A stretch of DNA of 64,000 nucleotides from Proteromonas lacertae (GCA_002245135.1 NGBS01001166.1:124001-188000); one strand, 5' to 3'. Counted from the first letter of the stretch, positions 12,801 to 23,450 are shown. Notes: a model not told the origin generated them from the sequence alone. Numbers and translations are program-made.

Positions 12801-14138
12801 AAGAAAATCCAAAAGAAGAAGAGATAAAGGATGAAATAGTTGAAGAAGATAATCTGAAGGAAGAACCAAAAGAAGAAACTGTTAAAAAGACTGAAGATGT
12901 AAAAGTTAATGATGAAGAAGATATGAATAATCTATTAGCTGAACCTCCATATCAGTCACTAGCAATAAAGAAAGAAGAACAACAACCAAAAGAGGAAGAA
13001 GCAAAAGTTGAAGAAGAAATTAAAGAAGAATTACCAAAAAATGTCGAAGAAAAGACTGAAGTGAAAGAAGAAACAACACCAGATAAAAGTCCAAATGATT
13101 CAACAAAACATCATCATCACCACCATCATGATAAAGATAAAACCAAAGAAGTAAAACCAATACACAAACATAGTAGTAATAGTTCAAGATCAGAAACAGT
13201 AGAACCAACAAACTCAAAGAAAGATAAAATGAAGAAAAAACGATCAACAACCACTACTACTACAACTACTCAAGATAAGAAAAGTAAACATGATATTACC
13301 ACATCTTCATCTAAGCCAGTACCTTCATCATTACCAAATATAAACACAAAAACAGAAGTGAAAAGGAAATCAAGAGTTCCAAACTTTGATTCACCTACTA
13401 AATCTTCTATAAAATCAAAGCCACCTCGATCAGATAGCAAAAAGAGAAATCCTTCAATTAAAAAGAATAGTACTACAAATGATTTATATTATGAAAAACC
13501 AGCTTCACCTAGAAGTGGTGCAAAAAGTGCAGAAGCACCAGTTCTTATGGATCAGGCAGTTGATTTAGAGAATGATGATTTAGAAACCCCATTAGATGAA
13601 TATGAAGAAATGCTTCATGTATCTATTATTATATTATATTTATTATGTATAGAAACAAGTTGCTGAATTAATCAAAGAAAGAAAAGAAGCAGTGGATGAT
13701 GCAAAAGAAATGAAACAATTAATAGACACATTTTTAACATCAGCAGATAAAATCAAAAATATTCTTAGAAAATTTGAGAAAAAGTTTGGATATAGTAATA
13801 ATACATCCCTATTGTTACGTACAATGAATTCACATATGCCTGACATACAGAAAGCAATGAATTTATATTTAGATCCAAAGAAAAGATCACCTCAACCACA
13901 TTATGATGCAATAATTGATAAGAAATTATCATTACCATTATTAGTTAAAACACCACATAAATTACCACCAGAGCCGTTACCTCCTGCTGCAATGAGATCA
14001 ATGATGGTAAGACAACAGAAATATGTTGTTCAATCTAGACCTGAGTTTGATACAAGACAAACACAATTACCTCCAACTTTTGATGATATTGCTAGAAGGA
14101 ATAGAAGAGATTATATTTATGAAAAACCTCGTGTATAA
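9897..14138 (+). CDS. Very long acidic Glu/Asp/Lys/Asn repeat protein
   Basis: The first exon is only ATG GAT G (9897-9903), followed by a 30-nt intron. The coding region then runs to 14138 with a final intron at about 13618-13653. About 1,380 residues, dominated by E, D, K and N. Modules recur: IDDLESIDNSPPK…ENNKHEETDNLSDYDDLDDLLSDKKEN occurs near 10400 and 11040; DDDFDDDFG near 11690 and 12470; NLLAEPPYQS-type units near 12660 and 12930. A basic, His7-containing segment (about 13108-13128) precedes a Ser/Lys-rich region and a C-terminal helical domain (13692-14138, KQLIDTFLTSADKIKNILRKF). The frame shifts near 10620 and near 12525, both in poly-A or purine runs, which looks like assembly error. 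Function not recognised. The antisense Ser/Phe-rich frames are shadows. Confidence 0.65.
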
Positions 14139-14737
14139 ATACTGATTCTTATTATGTTTTATATATAGAAACATCGTCTACATCCTTATGCTCAATAAAC
14201 CTATTAAATATTTAAGTCTATTTTGTTTTCATTTACTTATGATGTTAGTATGTACTGAAAAAATGTAGAACATCTGTTTTTATAGGGAATATTTAAATCA
14301 CTTTTCATTTATTTTATTGCATCTATCATTTTAATAATACAATTAATTTATTACATTCTAATATTAAGGATGCTTCTGTTTTATTTTACAAAAGGAGAGT
14401 ATGAAGCAAAATGTGAATGTAAATTGGTTAGAACTATAACAGAACTTTGGTGTTAGATTGTTCATATAATAAGGCAATTGTAATAGGGTGTATATTACTG
14501 CAAAGTTAAGAAGTCAGTATGGATGATTAATGCCACTTGGCTCCCAACAGTCAAAATGATACTCAGAATTATTGATATCATCAGTACAATCCATTTTTAA
14601 TATTCATCATTGTAAATGGTAATCCGATGAAGTCGTAATTCATTCAAAAATTATAAAAATGAATTTAAAATCATTTTGATTGGTTCGTTTCATCATCATT
14701 CACTTTTATTTCATTTAATCATTTTCATTTAAAAAGA
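14139..14737. other. Intergenic; contains left boundary of the inverted duplication
   Basis: No supported gene. AT-rich sequence between the acidic repeat gene and the S-adenosylmethionine synthetase gene. The mirrored identity with 28028-28226 starts at about 14539-14545. Sequence left of that point has no counterpart on the right. Confidence 0.6.
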
Positions 14738-15943
14738 ATGTCTGGTCTCCCAGAAGGTCACTTTTTGTTCACTAGTGAGAGTGTAAATGAAGGTCATCCA
14801 GGTATAATTTAAAACTAAGAGTTCAACTACTATATTTTAGATAAAATTTGTGATATTGTAAGTGATGCGATATTAGATGCTTGTTTAGCTCAAGATCCTA
14901 ACAGTAAAGTAGCTTGCGAGACCTGCACAAAGACGAAGATGATAATGGTGTTTGGTGAGATAACAACCAAAGCTACAGTGAACTATGAGAAAGTAGTTCG
15001 TGATGCGATAAAAGATATCGGTTATGACAGTGATGATAAGGGTTTAGACTATCAATCTGTGAATGTGATAGTAGCTATTGAAGAACAAAGTGTTGATATT
15101 GCTCAAGGAGTACATGTAGGTCGTGCTCCCGAAGAACAAGGTGCTGGTGATCAAGGTATAATGTTTGGTTATGCCACAAATGAAACAGAAGATTATATGC
15201 CAGCTACTGCTTATTATGCTAATAGATTAGGTTATAAACTAACCGAAGTTCGTAAGAATGGTACTCTTCCATGGGTTCGTCCAGATGGTAAAACTCAAGT
15301 AACAATGGAATATAAGAAAGAAGGCAACAAATTAATTCCTGTTCGTGTTCACACAATAGTAATCTCAACTCAACACAGTCCTGATGTTTCAAACGAAAAG
15401 ATTCATGAAGATTTAATGACTTATGTAATAAAGCCAATAATTCCAAGTGAATTATTAGATGATAAGACAATATATCATTTAAATCCAAGTGGTCGATTTA
15501 TAATAGGTGGTCCACATGGTGATGCTGGTTTAACAGGTCGTAAAATCATAGTTGATACTTATGGTGGTTGGGGCGCTCATGGAGGAGGTGCTTTCAGTGG
15601 TAAAGATCCAAGTAAAGTTGATCGAAGTGCTGCATATGCTGCTCGTTGGATTGCTAAGAGTTTAGTTCATGCTAATTTATGTGATCGTGTTTTAGTTCAA
15701 TTAAGTTATGCAATTGGTATAAATCATCCCTTATCAATTTATGTTGATACTTATGGAACTGGTAAGAAGAGTGATACTGAATTAATTGATATAATAAATA
15801 AGAATTTCGATTTACGTCCTGGTTGTATAATTCGTGATTTAGGATTAACAAGTGCTATATATCGTAAGACAGCTGCTTATGGTCATTTTGGTCGAAAAGA
15901 ACAAGCTTTCACTTGGGAAACTCCAAAAGATTTGAGTGTATAA
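14738..15943 (+). CDS. MAT: S-adenosylmethionine synthetase (left copy)
   Basis: Makes S-adenosylmethionine from methionine and ATP in the cytosol. Starts [21 protein letters not shown], with the ATP-binding His in GHPDKICD. A 39-nt intron (14802-14840) splits the Gly-His-Pro/Asp-Lys junction. Later signatures [12 protein letters not shown] (methionine/ATP loop) and [19 protein letters not shown] (P-loop-like) are intact, and the C-terminus [11 protein letters not shown] is typical. About 388 residues, normal family length. The intron and low GC mark it as a host gene rather than cargo from the virus-like element. An identical inverted copy lies at 26822-28027. Confidence 0.96.
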
Positions 15944-16554
15944 GCTGTGAGTAATTTTAACATATTCTCAATATTTACATAAACATTGTATAGATAGACT
16001 AACCCTTTAATACTATAAAATAATATAAATTTGTTTTGTTTTTAAATAAAAATCAAAAGTTGAAATATAGTGAAGATGATGATGATATTATTAACAATGA
16101 TATATAGTTATATTTATTCAATCTGATGAAAAAGAAATAAATGAAAATATATTCGTTTCATTTATTTTAGAAATGTTAAAATAATGCTGTAGATGATGAT
16201 ATAACATCATCAATATTGAGATATGGTTGTAGAGAAATATGATGAAAAGAGGATGGTAAAAGTGTTAGATGTATGTGAAATGATATATATAGTAACGGTA
16301 GGCTCTGTGACTTAAACGGCTCTTCTTTCAAAATTTTATATAGGAAAAGTATACTTTTGTCCCAAAATGAAAATCTATTTTGCAACTTAAAGTTTCAAAA
16401 TAGAATTCAACTTCTATAAATGAATAAGTATACATTGAAGTAATTCTTGAACTCAAAAAGATAAACACTATAAAAACAAATTTATAATCAATATAATTCT
16501 ATAAATGGAATATATAATAATTTTAATTAATGATTGTTATTCTTTAAATCACTC
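15944..16554. other. Intergenic spacer between convergent genes (left copy)
   Basis: Contains a small open frame (16176-16385) with no family resemblance and low-complexity ATG/TCA repeats. I see no tRNA cloverleaf or other RNA gene. Presumably the 3' regions of the convergent synthetase and hypothetical genes. Mirrored at 26211-26821. Confidence 0.5.
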
Positions 16555-17526
16555 TCATGTTAACCAAACATTTATAATATTTTCATCATACTCACCTCCT
16601 GGTTTGTTAGGAATTAAACAAATGTTATCTGGAGCAACAGTTACTTTAATCTGTTTCTGATCCAATTCATCTTGTACATTAAAGCCTTTGGTTAAAACAA
16701 GTGGTTTAACATCAGATCCTTCTAATAATAATATTGGCCTTTTATCATCACAACTATAATTTACACATACTTTTCCATTTTCTTTATAAGGAAATATAAC
16801 TACTCTAATCTTTGTTGTATCATGTTCAAAGAGAAATGCTTTATTAATAAACTCTTCCACAGCTTCAGTAATTATCTTTTTCCATTCTGGAATACCACCA
16901 TCACTATCTTTAACTGAAATCTTTCTTGGTCTTAATTTGTCGTCCTTATATGTCACACTACTAATTACAGTGTTGTCAATCTTTAAAGTGAAGTGATTAC
17001 CTTTGTCAAATGTTGAAGCATCATAAATATTACCAATTATATCTATCTTAAAATTTTTGTCTAACTGTAGCTTTCTGTATGTTCTATCCTTTGAATGATC
17101 GAATTTCCACTGTTTGATTTCACCAGGATTAGTATCATCTGTTGTCATCTTCTTTGAAGCTCTTTTAGCACCGCCATCATTTCTTTTCTGCTTCTTGATA
17201 GGTTGAATTACCTCATTGTCTTCACCTTGAGGTTCTGTTACTGGTCCATCTTCAGCATTGATATCTTCTCCTTGTAATTCTGTAGTTTCATTTGGAACAT
17301 CCATTTTACCTTTCACAATTCTTGCTTCAAATCCTTCTAATGGATGTATTTTCATTTGCTATTGTTGTTAAATGAGAATATAATGTAATACTTTAAATTT
17401 ATATACAACATCTTCATACTGCTGTTGCATTGTCTTTGTTTCTTCTTTCTTAGCAGCTGTTGCTATAGCTCTTTTCTTTGGTGGTAAAGCTGGAGGATTT
17501 GGATTTTCACTTAATGAAAGTTGCAT
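16555..17526 (-). CDS. Hypothetical nuclear-type protein (left copy)
   Basis: Two exons: 17526-about 17407 (MQLSLSENPNPPALPPKKRA…), a 48-nt GT-AG intron, then about 17358-16555. The N-terminal third is Lys/Glu-rich and disordered-looking, with basic stretches (PIKKQKR, KRASKK) that resemble nuclear localisation signals. The C-terminal two thirds is predicted beta-rich (FKIDIIGNIYDASTF, NHFTLKIDNTVISSVTY) and could be an OB-like or other beta-barrel fold, but I recognise no family. The intron, AT-rich codons and poly-pyrimidine context match host genes, not the GC-richer element next door. An identical inverted copy lies at 25239-26210. Confidence 0.7.
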
Positions 17527-18149
17527 GTTAAAATATCTTGAAAACTACAAGAAAACTTGGAATGAAATTGGGACAATAATTAAAATTATTGTATGTCGTT
17601 TCACGAATCGTCACTAAATTTTGTTTTTTTATTTTAGTTTGGATTTTCTCTCTATATTTAGAGTTATATTTAATTCTATAGATTTTGTGGTTCTAGCAGT
17701 CTATGTCTCTAGAAGCAAAGAGACAAGATTATGAAATAAAGAGGAAGCACATATTAAGAAGTAATCAAGAAGAAGGCAACTATGTAGTATATATACGGAT
17801 ATCTACGAGATTGCTCCTACGGAGATTGCTGTTACAGAGGGATTCTTCCTAAAGGTACCATCTCCCAAAGGTGGAGTATTATTGATCAAAGGATCTTTTC
17901 GATCTAGGAGTAATTTTGTAAAGGCAATTTTCATTCCTTAAGTGTTTTCTAAATGGCCTTTACAAGTGTTTATCACCAAGAGAGGTTGAAGTTGAAGTTT
18001 TTTAGCGACGATGATGACTTTGAAATAGCTTTTTAATGTAATTGAGGAAACGTGGGAACATGAAGCTAACAATTGTATACTTTTTACCAATTCTTAACTC
18101 CAGAATTTCCACTCTGTTCTCAACTACTCTGGAGTTCTTATAATTCACC
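17527..18149. other. Promoter/5' region of the hypothetical gene and outer end of the virus-like element (left)
   Basis: AT-rich host-like sequence up to about 17.65 kb changes to more balanced, GC-richer sequence containing short direct and inverted CTACGGAGATTGC-like motifs near 17816-17840. No gene is supported. The element boundary probably lies here, but its exact end cannot be fixed. Confidence 0.4.
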
Positions 18150-18470
18150 ATGCATCGTAATAATAATAATAATATTTTTGTAAGTGTTCTTTATGCATTT
18201 CAATGGCAAGTTCAACTCAGAGGATCGGTTCACCAGATCATTGACACCGACAAGAACTTCATCATCCAGCTCCTGAATGTTACCTTCCTACGATTCAACA
18301 ATGGAGAGCTCAAGTGCTGGAGGAACATCTCCGAGGAGCAGAAGAACCAGATGCTAATGATTGCCGAAAAGCAATGCAAGATCCAGGCAAAGTACAATGT
18401 TGCTTTACCAGCCTCTCCCGATAACGTTAAGCAAGTCTATGTTGTTGTAAGCAAAGTCACCCATAGATAA
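18150..18470 (+). CDS. Virus-like element ORF, 106 aa, in inverted end (left copy)
   Basis: Open frame starting with an Asn run (MHRNNNNN) and continuing into GC-richer sequence (VQLRGSVHQIIDTDKNF). No recognised family. It lies in the part of the element that is inverted-repeated, so an identical copy exists at 24295-24615. Reported as a part of the fossil element. Confidence 0.4.
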   Translation: MHRNNNNNIFVSVLYAFQWQVQLRGSVHQIIDTDKNFIIQLLNVTFLRFNNGELKCWRNISEEQKNQMLMIAEKQCKIQAKYNVALPASPDNVKQVYVVVSKVTHR

Positions 18471-18629
18471 GAACTGCACTGATAAGGGATACTGTAAAAA
18501 TGAAATTGTCTTGTGGGTAAAGAACTATCAACTCACGATCAAGAGAAATCTTTACATCGATATCATCTATCCCAAGTATGAGGTGATCTCTCCGATCATC
18601 GTCCTTTAGATGATGTTCACGATACCACT

Positions 18630-19976
18630 TTAATTGACAGTTGCTCCTCGGCCAGTGACCACGTAGAAGCGATGGAAGATGTTCTCGGTCTTGAGGGTGT
18701 CGGAGTACATTTCAAAGGTAAACTTAATATCTTGATCCATTCTCTTGCCTTGTCTATTTTGGAGATCGAATAAGCCAAAGTTACTAAAGTTGAGTACCTC
18801 GATGAACTTATCTTCCTCCTGAACGTAGTTGTACTGATCGTGCCAGCTACAGGCTAGCAAAGGCTTTATCATGTGGTAGTTATCATAGTCCTTGAGGTTA
18901 ACAAAGTCTGGGTTGTATTGGAAGTCATTGATAAGCCATCTGAACTTGGTACTTTGCTTATCTAGCTTCTGGATCTTGTCGTTCCCATCATAAGGACGAT
19001 AAGCAATGAACTTGATGTACTTACCGAGACTACTATTCAAGGTAAAGGTATATCGTAAGAAGTCCATGCCGGAGCTGCTAGTGACAGTGAAGCAATGGAA
19101 GTCATTGAAGTCAATTGTTTTGTTAAGGCAGTACTTGATCGTGTTGTCATTACAGGCTGGATCGTTGTTAATCTTCACGTAGAAGTAGAAGTTGTCTAGG
19201 CTTACTTTTACCTTGGGTTCTATCATCTTTGCTTTTACTGGATCGGTCATCTCCTTAGCTGTGCTATCCTTCATCTCATTGAACTTAGTACTCTTACTTT
19301 CCTTAGGGTTGTAGAAACCATCAGCCTTACCGGATCTCAAAGTGATGAATAGCTTCTCCGAGAAGAAGACATCTGTTGCTGAACTAAGTATTGTATTAAA
19401 GAGCTCTCCAAGGAAGATCTTTACAAGGTGTTGGTAATGCCCGTCCTTTAATTTTTCTACTTTAAACTCCTTGACTTCATAGTCCTCAGTGTCTTTGCTT
19501 TCCTCAGCATAGCAGCCATCAAAGTAAACCTTCTGATTATACTTATCAATATTCTTTCTTGCTACATGAACCATCATTTGCCGGAACAACTCATACTGAT
19601 GATCTGCATATAGTAACTGAACTCCATTGGAGTTGTAGACTTTGATCTCAGTCAAGTTGTATGAGTTGAATAACACGTAAGTATCGTAAAAGAACTTCCA
19701 ATCCCCTGCCTTATCAGTATTCTTACTATCAGGATCTATAGTCTTTCTATTGTTACCATAATAGTCAACGTAGAATTGGATGTAACTCTTGCTTAAGTTG
19801 CTGCAGTAATTACCAGGGAGTTCAAAGGTGATCTCAGGAGTCATGCATTGCTCTGGGCAGTCGACCTTAGGATAAGATTGAGTAGGAGTAAGCTTTATCG
19901 TCTGGTAGAGTGGATTCATGACTGGGATGATAGGAGCATGTTGTTGCTCCTTGGGGATGATCACTTGAGTTGACAT
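18630..19976 (-). CDS. Virus-like element: probable double-jelly-roll major capsid protein
   Basis: 448 residues, the longest frame of the element. It is beta-strand-rich throughout with a large interstrand insert (KADGFYNPKESKSTKF region). The N-terminal block (ITFELPGNYCSNL…YIQFYVDY) and the C-terminal block (EVLNFSNFGLFDL … FHRFYVVTGRG) resemble the first strands and the terminal 'NFSR…' strand region of double-jelly-roll capsid proteins from Polinton-like viruses and relatives. Length is within the lower range for such proteins. This is a fold-level judgement by eye; a profile search would decide it. Confidence 0.55.
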   Translation of the reverse strand: MSTQVIIPKEQQHAPIIPVMNPLYQTIKLTPTQSYPKVDCPEQCMTPEITFELPGNYCSNLSKSYIQFYVDYYGNNRKTIDPDSKNTDKAGDWKFFYDTYVLFNSYNLTEIKVYNSNGVQLLYADHQYELFRQMMVHVARKNIDKYNQKVYFDGCYAEESKDTEDYEVKEFKVEKLKDGHYQHLVKIFLGELFNTILSSATDVFFSEKLFITLRSGKADGFYNPKESKSTKFNEMKDSTAKEMTDPVKAKMIEPKVKVSLDNFYFYVKINNDPACNDNTIKYCLNKTIDFNDFHCFTVTSSSGMDFLRYTFTLNSSLGKYIKFIAYRPYDGNDKIQKLDKQSTKFRWLINDFQYNPDFVNLKDYDNYHMIKPLLACSWHDQYNYVQEEDKFIEVLNFSNFGLFDLQNRQGKRMDQDIKFTFEMYSDTLKTENIFHRFYVVTGRGATVN

Positions 19977-20027
19977 TGCTTATAACTCCTTAGAATACAC
20001 AAAGGAAATGATTCAATGGAAAGGAAC

Positions 20028-20381
20028 TTAGAATAAGTCTACCTCGAAGTTGTAGTCATGCATCTTGAGGTCTAGCTGGAAGCCATCTTGTTGGGTAATG
20101 CTAACGATTACTTGACCTTCTGTGTAGTTACCTAATTGCTTTGCTCGGGAGATGAGATCGTTGTTGTTGAAGGCAATGTAAGGCTGGGTAAAATCCACGA
20201 TAGGGAAAGTTTCTAGGATCTTGGAGTCTTGATCTTGGTTCACCATTTCCATCCTGATGATTACAGAGTCTATCCAGATGATCGTAGGCTCTCCAGGTAA
20301 TGTTACTTCTGGATACTTGTAAGTCAATAGACCGGATGAAGTGTGTTGATGATCAGCTAGGATATATTGAGTATCTCCCAT
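20028..20381 (-). CDS. Virus-like element ORF, 117 aa, beta-rich
   Basis: Beta-rich frame (PEVTLPGEPTIIWIDSVIIRM; QVIVSITQQDGFQLDL) in the structural cluster immediately upstream of the probable major capsid gene. Likely a capsid-associated protein from its position. No family is recognised with confidence. Confidence 0.4.
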   Translation of the reverse strand: MGDTQYILADHQHTSSGLLTYKYPEVTLPGEPTIIWIDSVIIRMEMVNQDQDSKILETFPIVDFTQPYIAFNNNDLISRAKQLGNYTEGQVIVSITQQDGFQLDLKMHDYNFEVDLF

Positions 20382-20471
20382 CCCGAGGAATCGATAAGCA
20401 ATCCCTGGAGACTTTAACTTGATAGAGCAGATGAAGGCTCCTGTGTATTCATTACCAGCGCTGTTGTTTAC

Positions 20472-21038
20472 TTAAAGGCCGATGACATTGCTAGCTCCTG
20501 TAAAGGTTAAGTTGGTGGTGTAAATATGATGAGGATCAGAGGACGTGCAATTCTTCTTACTAAAGGCTGTTGATGGATCGAACATAAGGAGGTTGCTTCC
20601 TGTACTACTTGCTTCTAACTCTGGATGGACGGTCTTTATCACTTTGATAACTTCTCCTTGAGTGAGTTTCTCAAAGGGACTGTAGAACATCGCAAGGAGC
20701 TCATCACCACTATAGTCTCCTTTAGGGATCGTCATGTTGTAGTTGAACTCTACGTGTTCATACTTATCTCCTACAGTACGGATAGCGATCTGGAAGACAT
20801 AGGTCATCTGGTCATTGACTCCTTCTTGGACAACATAGAAGGAGTTGGGGATGCTAGCATACTTCAAGGCAATGTACTTGTAGATGTCCTTCCTTACATC
20901 GGTGGGGATAGCAATGATCAATTCATACTTGTTCTTCTGGGCAATTCTTCTAGCTGAGCTAATGCTAATCGTTCTTGTTTGGTTGGACATGTCCGAGAAA
21001 AATGAACTTAAGGAAAAGATTGAATAACGATTTACCAT
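20472..21038 (-). CDS. Virus-like element ORF, 188 aa, possible penton/minor capsid-like protein
   Basis: Contains FNYNMTIPKGDYSGDELLAM. This resembles the 'iPxGxYs…eL' strand-turn-helix found near the N-terminus of single-jelly-roll penton and minor capsid proteins of virophages and Polinton-like viruses. It lies in the same orientation and cluster as the probable major capsid gene. The assignment is an inference from this motif and gene order. Confidence 0.4.
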   Translation of the reverse strand: MVNRYSIFSLSSFFSDMSNQTRTISISSARRIAQKNKYELIIAIPTDVRKDIYKYIALKYASIPNSFYVVQEGVNDQMTYVFQIAIRTVGDKYEHVEFNYNMTIPKGDYSGDELLAMFYSPFEKLTQGEVIKVIKTVHPELEASSTGSNLLMFDPSTAFSKKNCTSSDPHHIYTTNLTFTGASNVIGL

Positions 21039-21045
21039 AAGTCTC

Positions 21046-21828
21046 TTACTTACGTCTTCGATAAAGCTTCCATAAGGGGATTCTTCTTCCTACCTTGCCA
21101 TATCCGAAGAGTCTTTTGACTGCTTGAAAGCCATTGTCCAGGGATGTTCCGAAGTTACCAAGGTTCTGAACTAACCCAGCAGCATTTCCAATCACTTGTT
21201 GTGGGTTGCTCCATAAGGTTCCTTTATTGTAAGCATCTCTGAGGTTAAGTAAGTTCCTTCCGAAGTCTGTAGTGGTTCCGACTGCTCCAATCGTGTTGTT
21301 GGTGATGTCCATGAAGCTCTGGTACATTGTCGGTCCAAAGGAAGTCTTGATCATCTCATCGGAGAAGTTCAAGAGGCCTTTGATCTCTGGGTTGTTGATA
21401 TAATTGAAGACTGCTCTGATAACATCACTGTTCGTAGCTACGGTGTTGGTAGCGTTCCTTAAGTTCTCGATGAAGCTGATTATACTTGTCCTGATCAATG
21501 GTTTCTGATCAGGAGCTGCGTACTTGTACTTCTCGATCATTGATTGTAAGTTGCTAAGAACGTTGTTGATCTGGGCAGTGTTCTGTTGATAGACTAGATG
21601 GGGATTGCTCATCCATTGATTTTGTTTAGCCTGCTGCTGTAAGCTAGGATGACTTACCGATGGATTACGATAGTAAGTTGATTGATTGGGATAGAGTGCT
21701 GAGAGGTTCCTTGAAGCTGGAGTGTTTATGTTACCAACAAAGTCTCGGTAGTTGTAGTAGTTGGCTTTACCGTACTGGTTAATCATGTTGGCCTTGTAAA
21801 GTTCTCTTGTTGGGGAGTTGTTTACCAT
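21046..21828 (-). CDS. Virus-like element ORF, 260 aa, virion-type protein of unknown role
   Basis: The N-terminal half is Asn/Gln/Tyr-rich; the C-terminal half is helical and Gly-containing, ending in a basic tail (YGKVGRRIPLWKLYRRRK). Basic-tailed helical proteins next to capsid genes are often internal or membrane-active virion proteins, but no homologue is recognised. Confidence 0.4.
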   Translation of the reverse strand: MVNNSPTRELYKANMINQYGKANYYNYRDFVGNINTPASRNLSALYPNQSTYYRNPSVSHPSLQQQAKQNQWMSNPHLVYQQNTAQINNVLSNLQSMIEKYKYAAPDQKPLIRTSIISFIENLRNATNTVATNSDVIRAVFNYINNPEIKGLLNFSDEMIKTSFGPTMYQSFMDITNNTIGAVGTTTDFGRNLLNLRDAYNKGTLWSNPQQVIGNAAGLVQNLGNFGTSLDNGFQAVKRLFGYGKVGRRIPLWKLYRRRK

Positions 21829-21855
21829 AGTACTTGATTGTATATTGCTGGGGGT

Positions 21856-22068
21856 TCAGTTCATCGATACTAGCTGCTGATTGTTACCTTCCATTACCTT
21901 GGCGTTGTTCTCCATCATCTTCACGGTCATTGCTGAGAGCTTCTTAACATCGGTGATGCCTTCAACCTTCTTATTGAACTCCTCCAACAATTGCTTCTTG
22001 ATGATCACCAGAGGATCATCACTTGTCTTTACCTTCTTGGGACTCTTGCTACTTGCCTTGCTTCTCAT
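21856..22068 (-). CDS. Virus-like element small Lys-rich ORF, 70 aa
   Basis: Short Lys/Met/Asn-rich helical frame (KASSKSPKKVKTSDD…) in line with the structural cluster. No family recognised. Low support because of its size. Confidence 0.25.
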   Translation of the reverse strand: MRSKASSKSPKKVKTSDDPLVIIKKQLLEEFNKKVEGITDVKKLSAMTVKMMENNAKVMEGNNQQLVSMN

Positions 22069-22094
22069 CGTCTTTACTAGAGAGAAATGGGCTA

Positions 22095-22289
22095 CTAGAG
22101 ATCGGAGGAGTCTACTTCATTGCCATGGACATTGATATCGACATCCTTGTAATGATCAGTGATTGCCTGGTAGTACTTCTTGTAAAGGTCAGAGTAGTGA
22201 CTGCTAGGAGTTGCTTTACATTGCTTCAATCTCTTGATGATCAGCTCCTTGAGCTTTGCCTTTTGCTTCTTGTTGAGTTTCTTAGTCAT
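22095..22289 (-). CDS. Virus-like element small basic ORF, 64 aa
   Basis: Very basic N-terminus (MTKKLNKKQKAKLKELIIKR) suggests nucleic-acid binding. Same orientation as its neighbours. No family recognised. Confidence 0.25.
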   Translation of the reverse strand: MTKKLNKKQKAKLKELIIKRLKQCKATPSSHYSDLYKKYYQAITDHYKDVDINVHGNEVDSSDL

Positions 22290-22424
22290 AACAAGACTAT
22301 ACTTAAGGGAAAAGAATTACTGGGGATAGACATGCTTATGTTATCGCTTTAAGAGCTTTCTTCTTCTTCTTCATAGCACTGTTAAGTTCCTTGTCGAATT
22401 CTTCAACATCGTCTAAGTAGTTGT

Positions 22425-22958
22425 CTAAGCAGTAGGATGGATTGAGTCGGCTAGTTCATTGAAGACTGTATAGGAGTATGTAGTCTTGAGTGAGTCCATT
22501 ACCTTATTGATATCCTCAGAGGTAGGTTTCTTTGATTCATCATCATCATCAGCAGCAGCAGTAGTAGTAAGTAGTTGACTTAGTAAGGCCATTGTATTCT
22601 CATCATCATCATCGGAGCTTCCTCTGGCTCCTTGTTTCATCATCATCATCATCATTGTTAAAGGGTCAAGATCCTCGGAGGAGTCATTTACTTCATGGTC
22701 AGCTTCAATGCTCTTCATGATTGTAGTAACTACAAGGAAGCAAGGAGTTGATATCGCATCTATGATGGAGTCAGTTTTGTAAGCAACTCTCTTGCTCTTA
22801 CTCTTGGCCTTCTTGGGGATCAACGATCTTGCCATCCTTTGACTCATCAACTCATTGTTCTCCAAGGCAGTAAGATAGTCGCTAGCTACATTGTAAGCTC
22901 CTTGGAGTTCTGCATCCTTACCCATCATCGGATGCTTTGTGGTGTAATCTCTGAGCAT
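22425..22958 (-). CDS. Virus-like element ORF, 177 aa, unknown
   Basis: N-terminal helical part, a basic patch (KKAKSKSKR), then low-complexity Met6 and Asp-rich runs. Same orientation as the capsid cluster. Function unknown. Confidence 0.35.
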   Translation of the reverse strand: MLRDYTTKHPMMGKDAELQGAYNVASDYLTALENNELMSQRMARSLIPKKAKSKSKRVAYKTDSIIDAISTPCFLVVTTIMKSIEADHEVNDSSEDLDPLTMMMMMMKQGARGSSDDDDENTMALLSQLLTTTAAADDDDESKKPTSEDINKVMDSLKTTYSYTVFNELADSIHPTA

Positions 22959-23445
22959 TCCTCGGAGTTCATCTATCCTTTGATTCCTTCTTCACCAGAT
23001 AGCTCCTTGACGTTCTCTTGCTAGTGATTGTAAGTAAGCTTCATGAATGTCATTTAATCATCCTTGTCTACTCCATTGCCTTTGAAAAGTGCTCTTCGTC
23101 TATTAGCTAAGTTGAATCTCTTAAACTTGTTCATGATTGCTGCTGGAAAAAGAGATATTGCGAGTAACTTCTTATAAGTACATCCTCCCTGAGTTGTTTA
23201 CTCATAGTTTTTTACTTCCTGGATCTCGTTGTTATCATCCTCATCCTTGTCTTCATCTTTAGACTCCTTCTCTACCTCGATAACTTCCTCAAGGTGTTTT
23301 CTTAAGCTAGTAATCTCTTCATCAGTCATGTCTTCAATAAGCTCAGCATCTAGGTGTTCATCGTGTAAGTGATGACTACTTCGGTCTCTTTCTAACTCTG
23401 GTTGTTAAACTTCTTCAGTCTTGACATCTCTGGACAACTCACTTG
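22959..23445. other. Virus-like element region without an assignable gene
   Basis: GC content remains element-like. A short acidic minus-strand frame (…DEEITSLRKHLEEV…) lies near 23210-23400, but nothing is long enough to assign. Confidence 0.35.
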
Positions 23446-23450
23446 ATTGT

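Larger units (their letters stand above)
14539..18593 (+). repeat. Left arm of a 4.05-kb inverted duplication
   Basis: Every position x in this arm pairs with 42765-x in 24172-28226. All open frames in both arms translate identically (334, 266, 106, 89 and 69 residues) and at mirrored positions without offset, so there are no indels. Inner identity stops abruptly after 18593 and outer identity at about 14539. The arm contains a full methionine adenosyltransferase gene, a second host-like gene and the outer part of a virus-like element. Confidence 0.95.

Noticed and set aside
15219-15488. 89-aa antisense frame within MAT, duplicated at 27277-27546
   Set aside because: Shadow of the MAT coding strand.
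16300-16360. Possible small RNA gene in the GGTAGGCTCTGTGACTT region
   Set aside because: No tRNA cloverleaf, no snRNA Sm site and no recognisable conserved core could be built by eye.
16176-16385. 69-aa minus-strand frame, duplicated at 26380-26589
   Set aside because: No family resemblance. It lies in the 3' spacer between convergent genes and is conserved only because the whole arm is duplicated.
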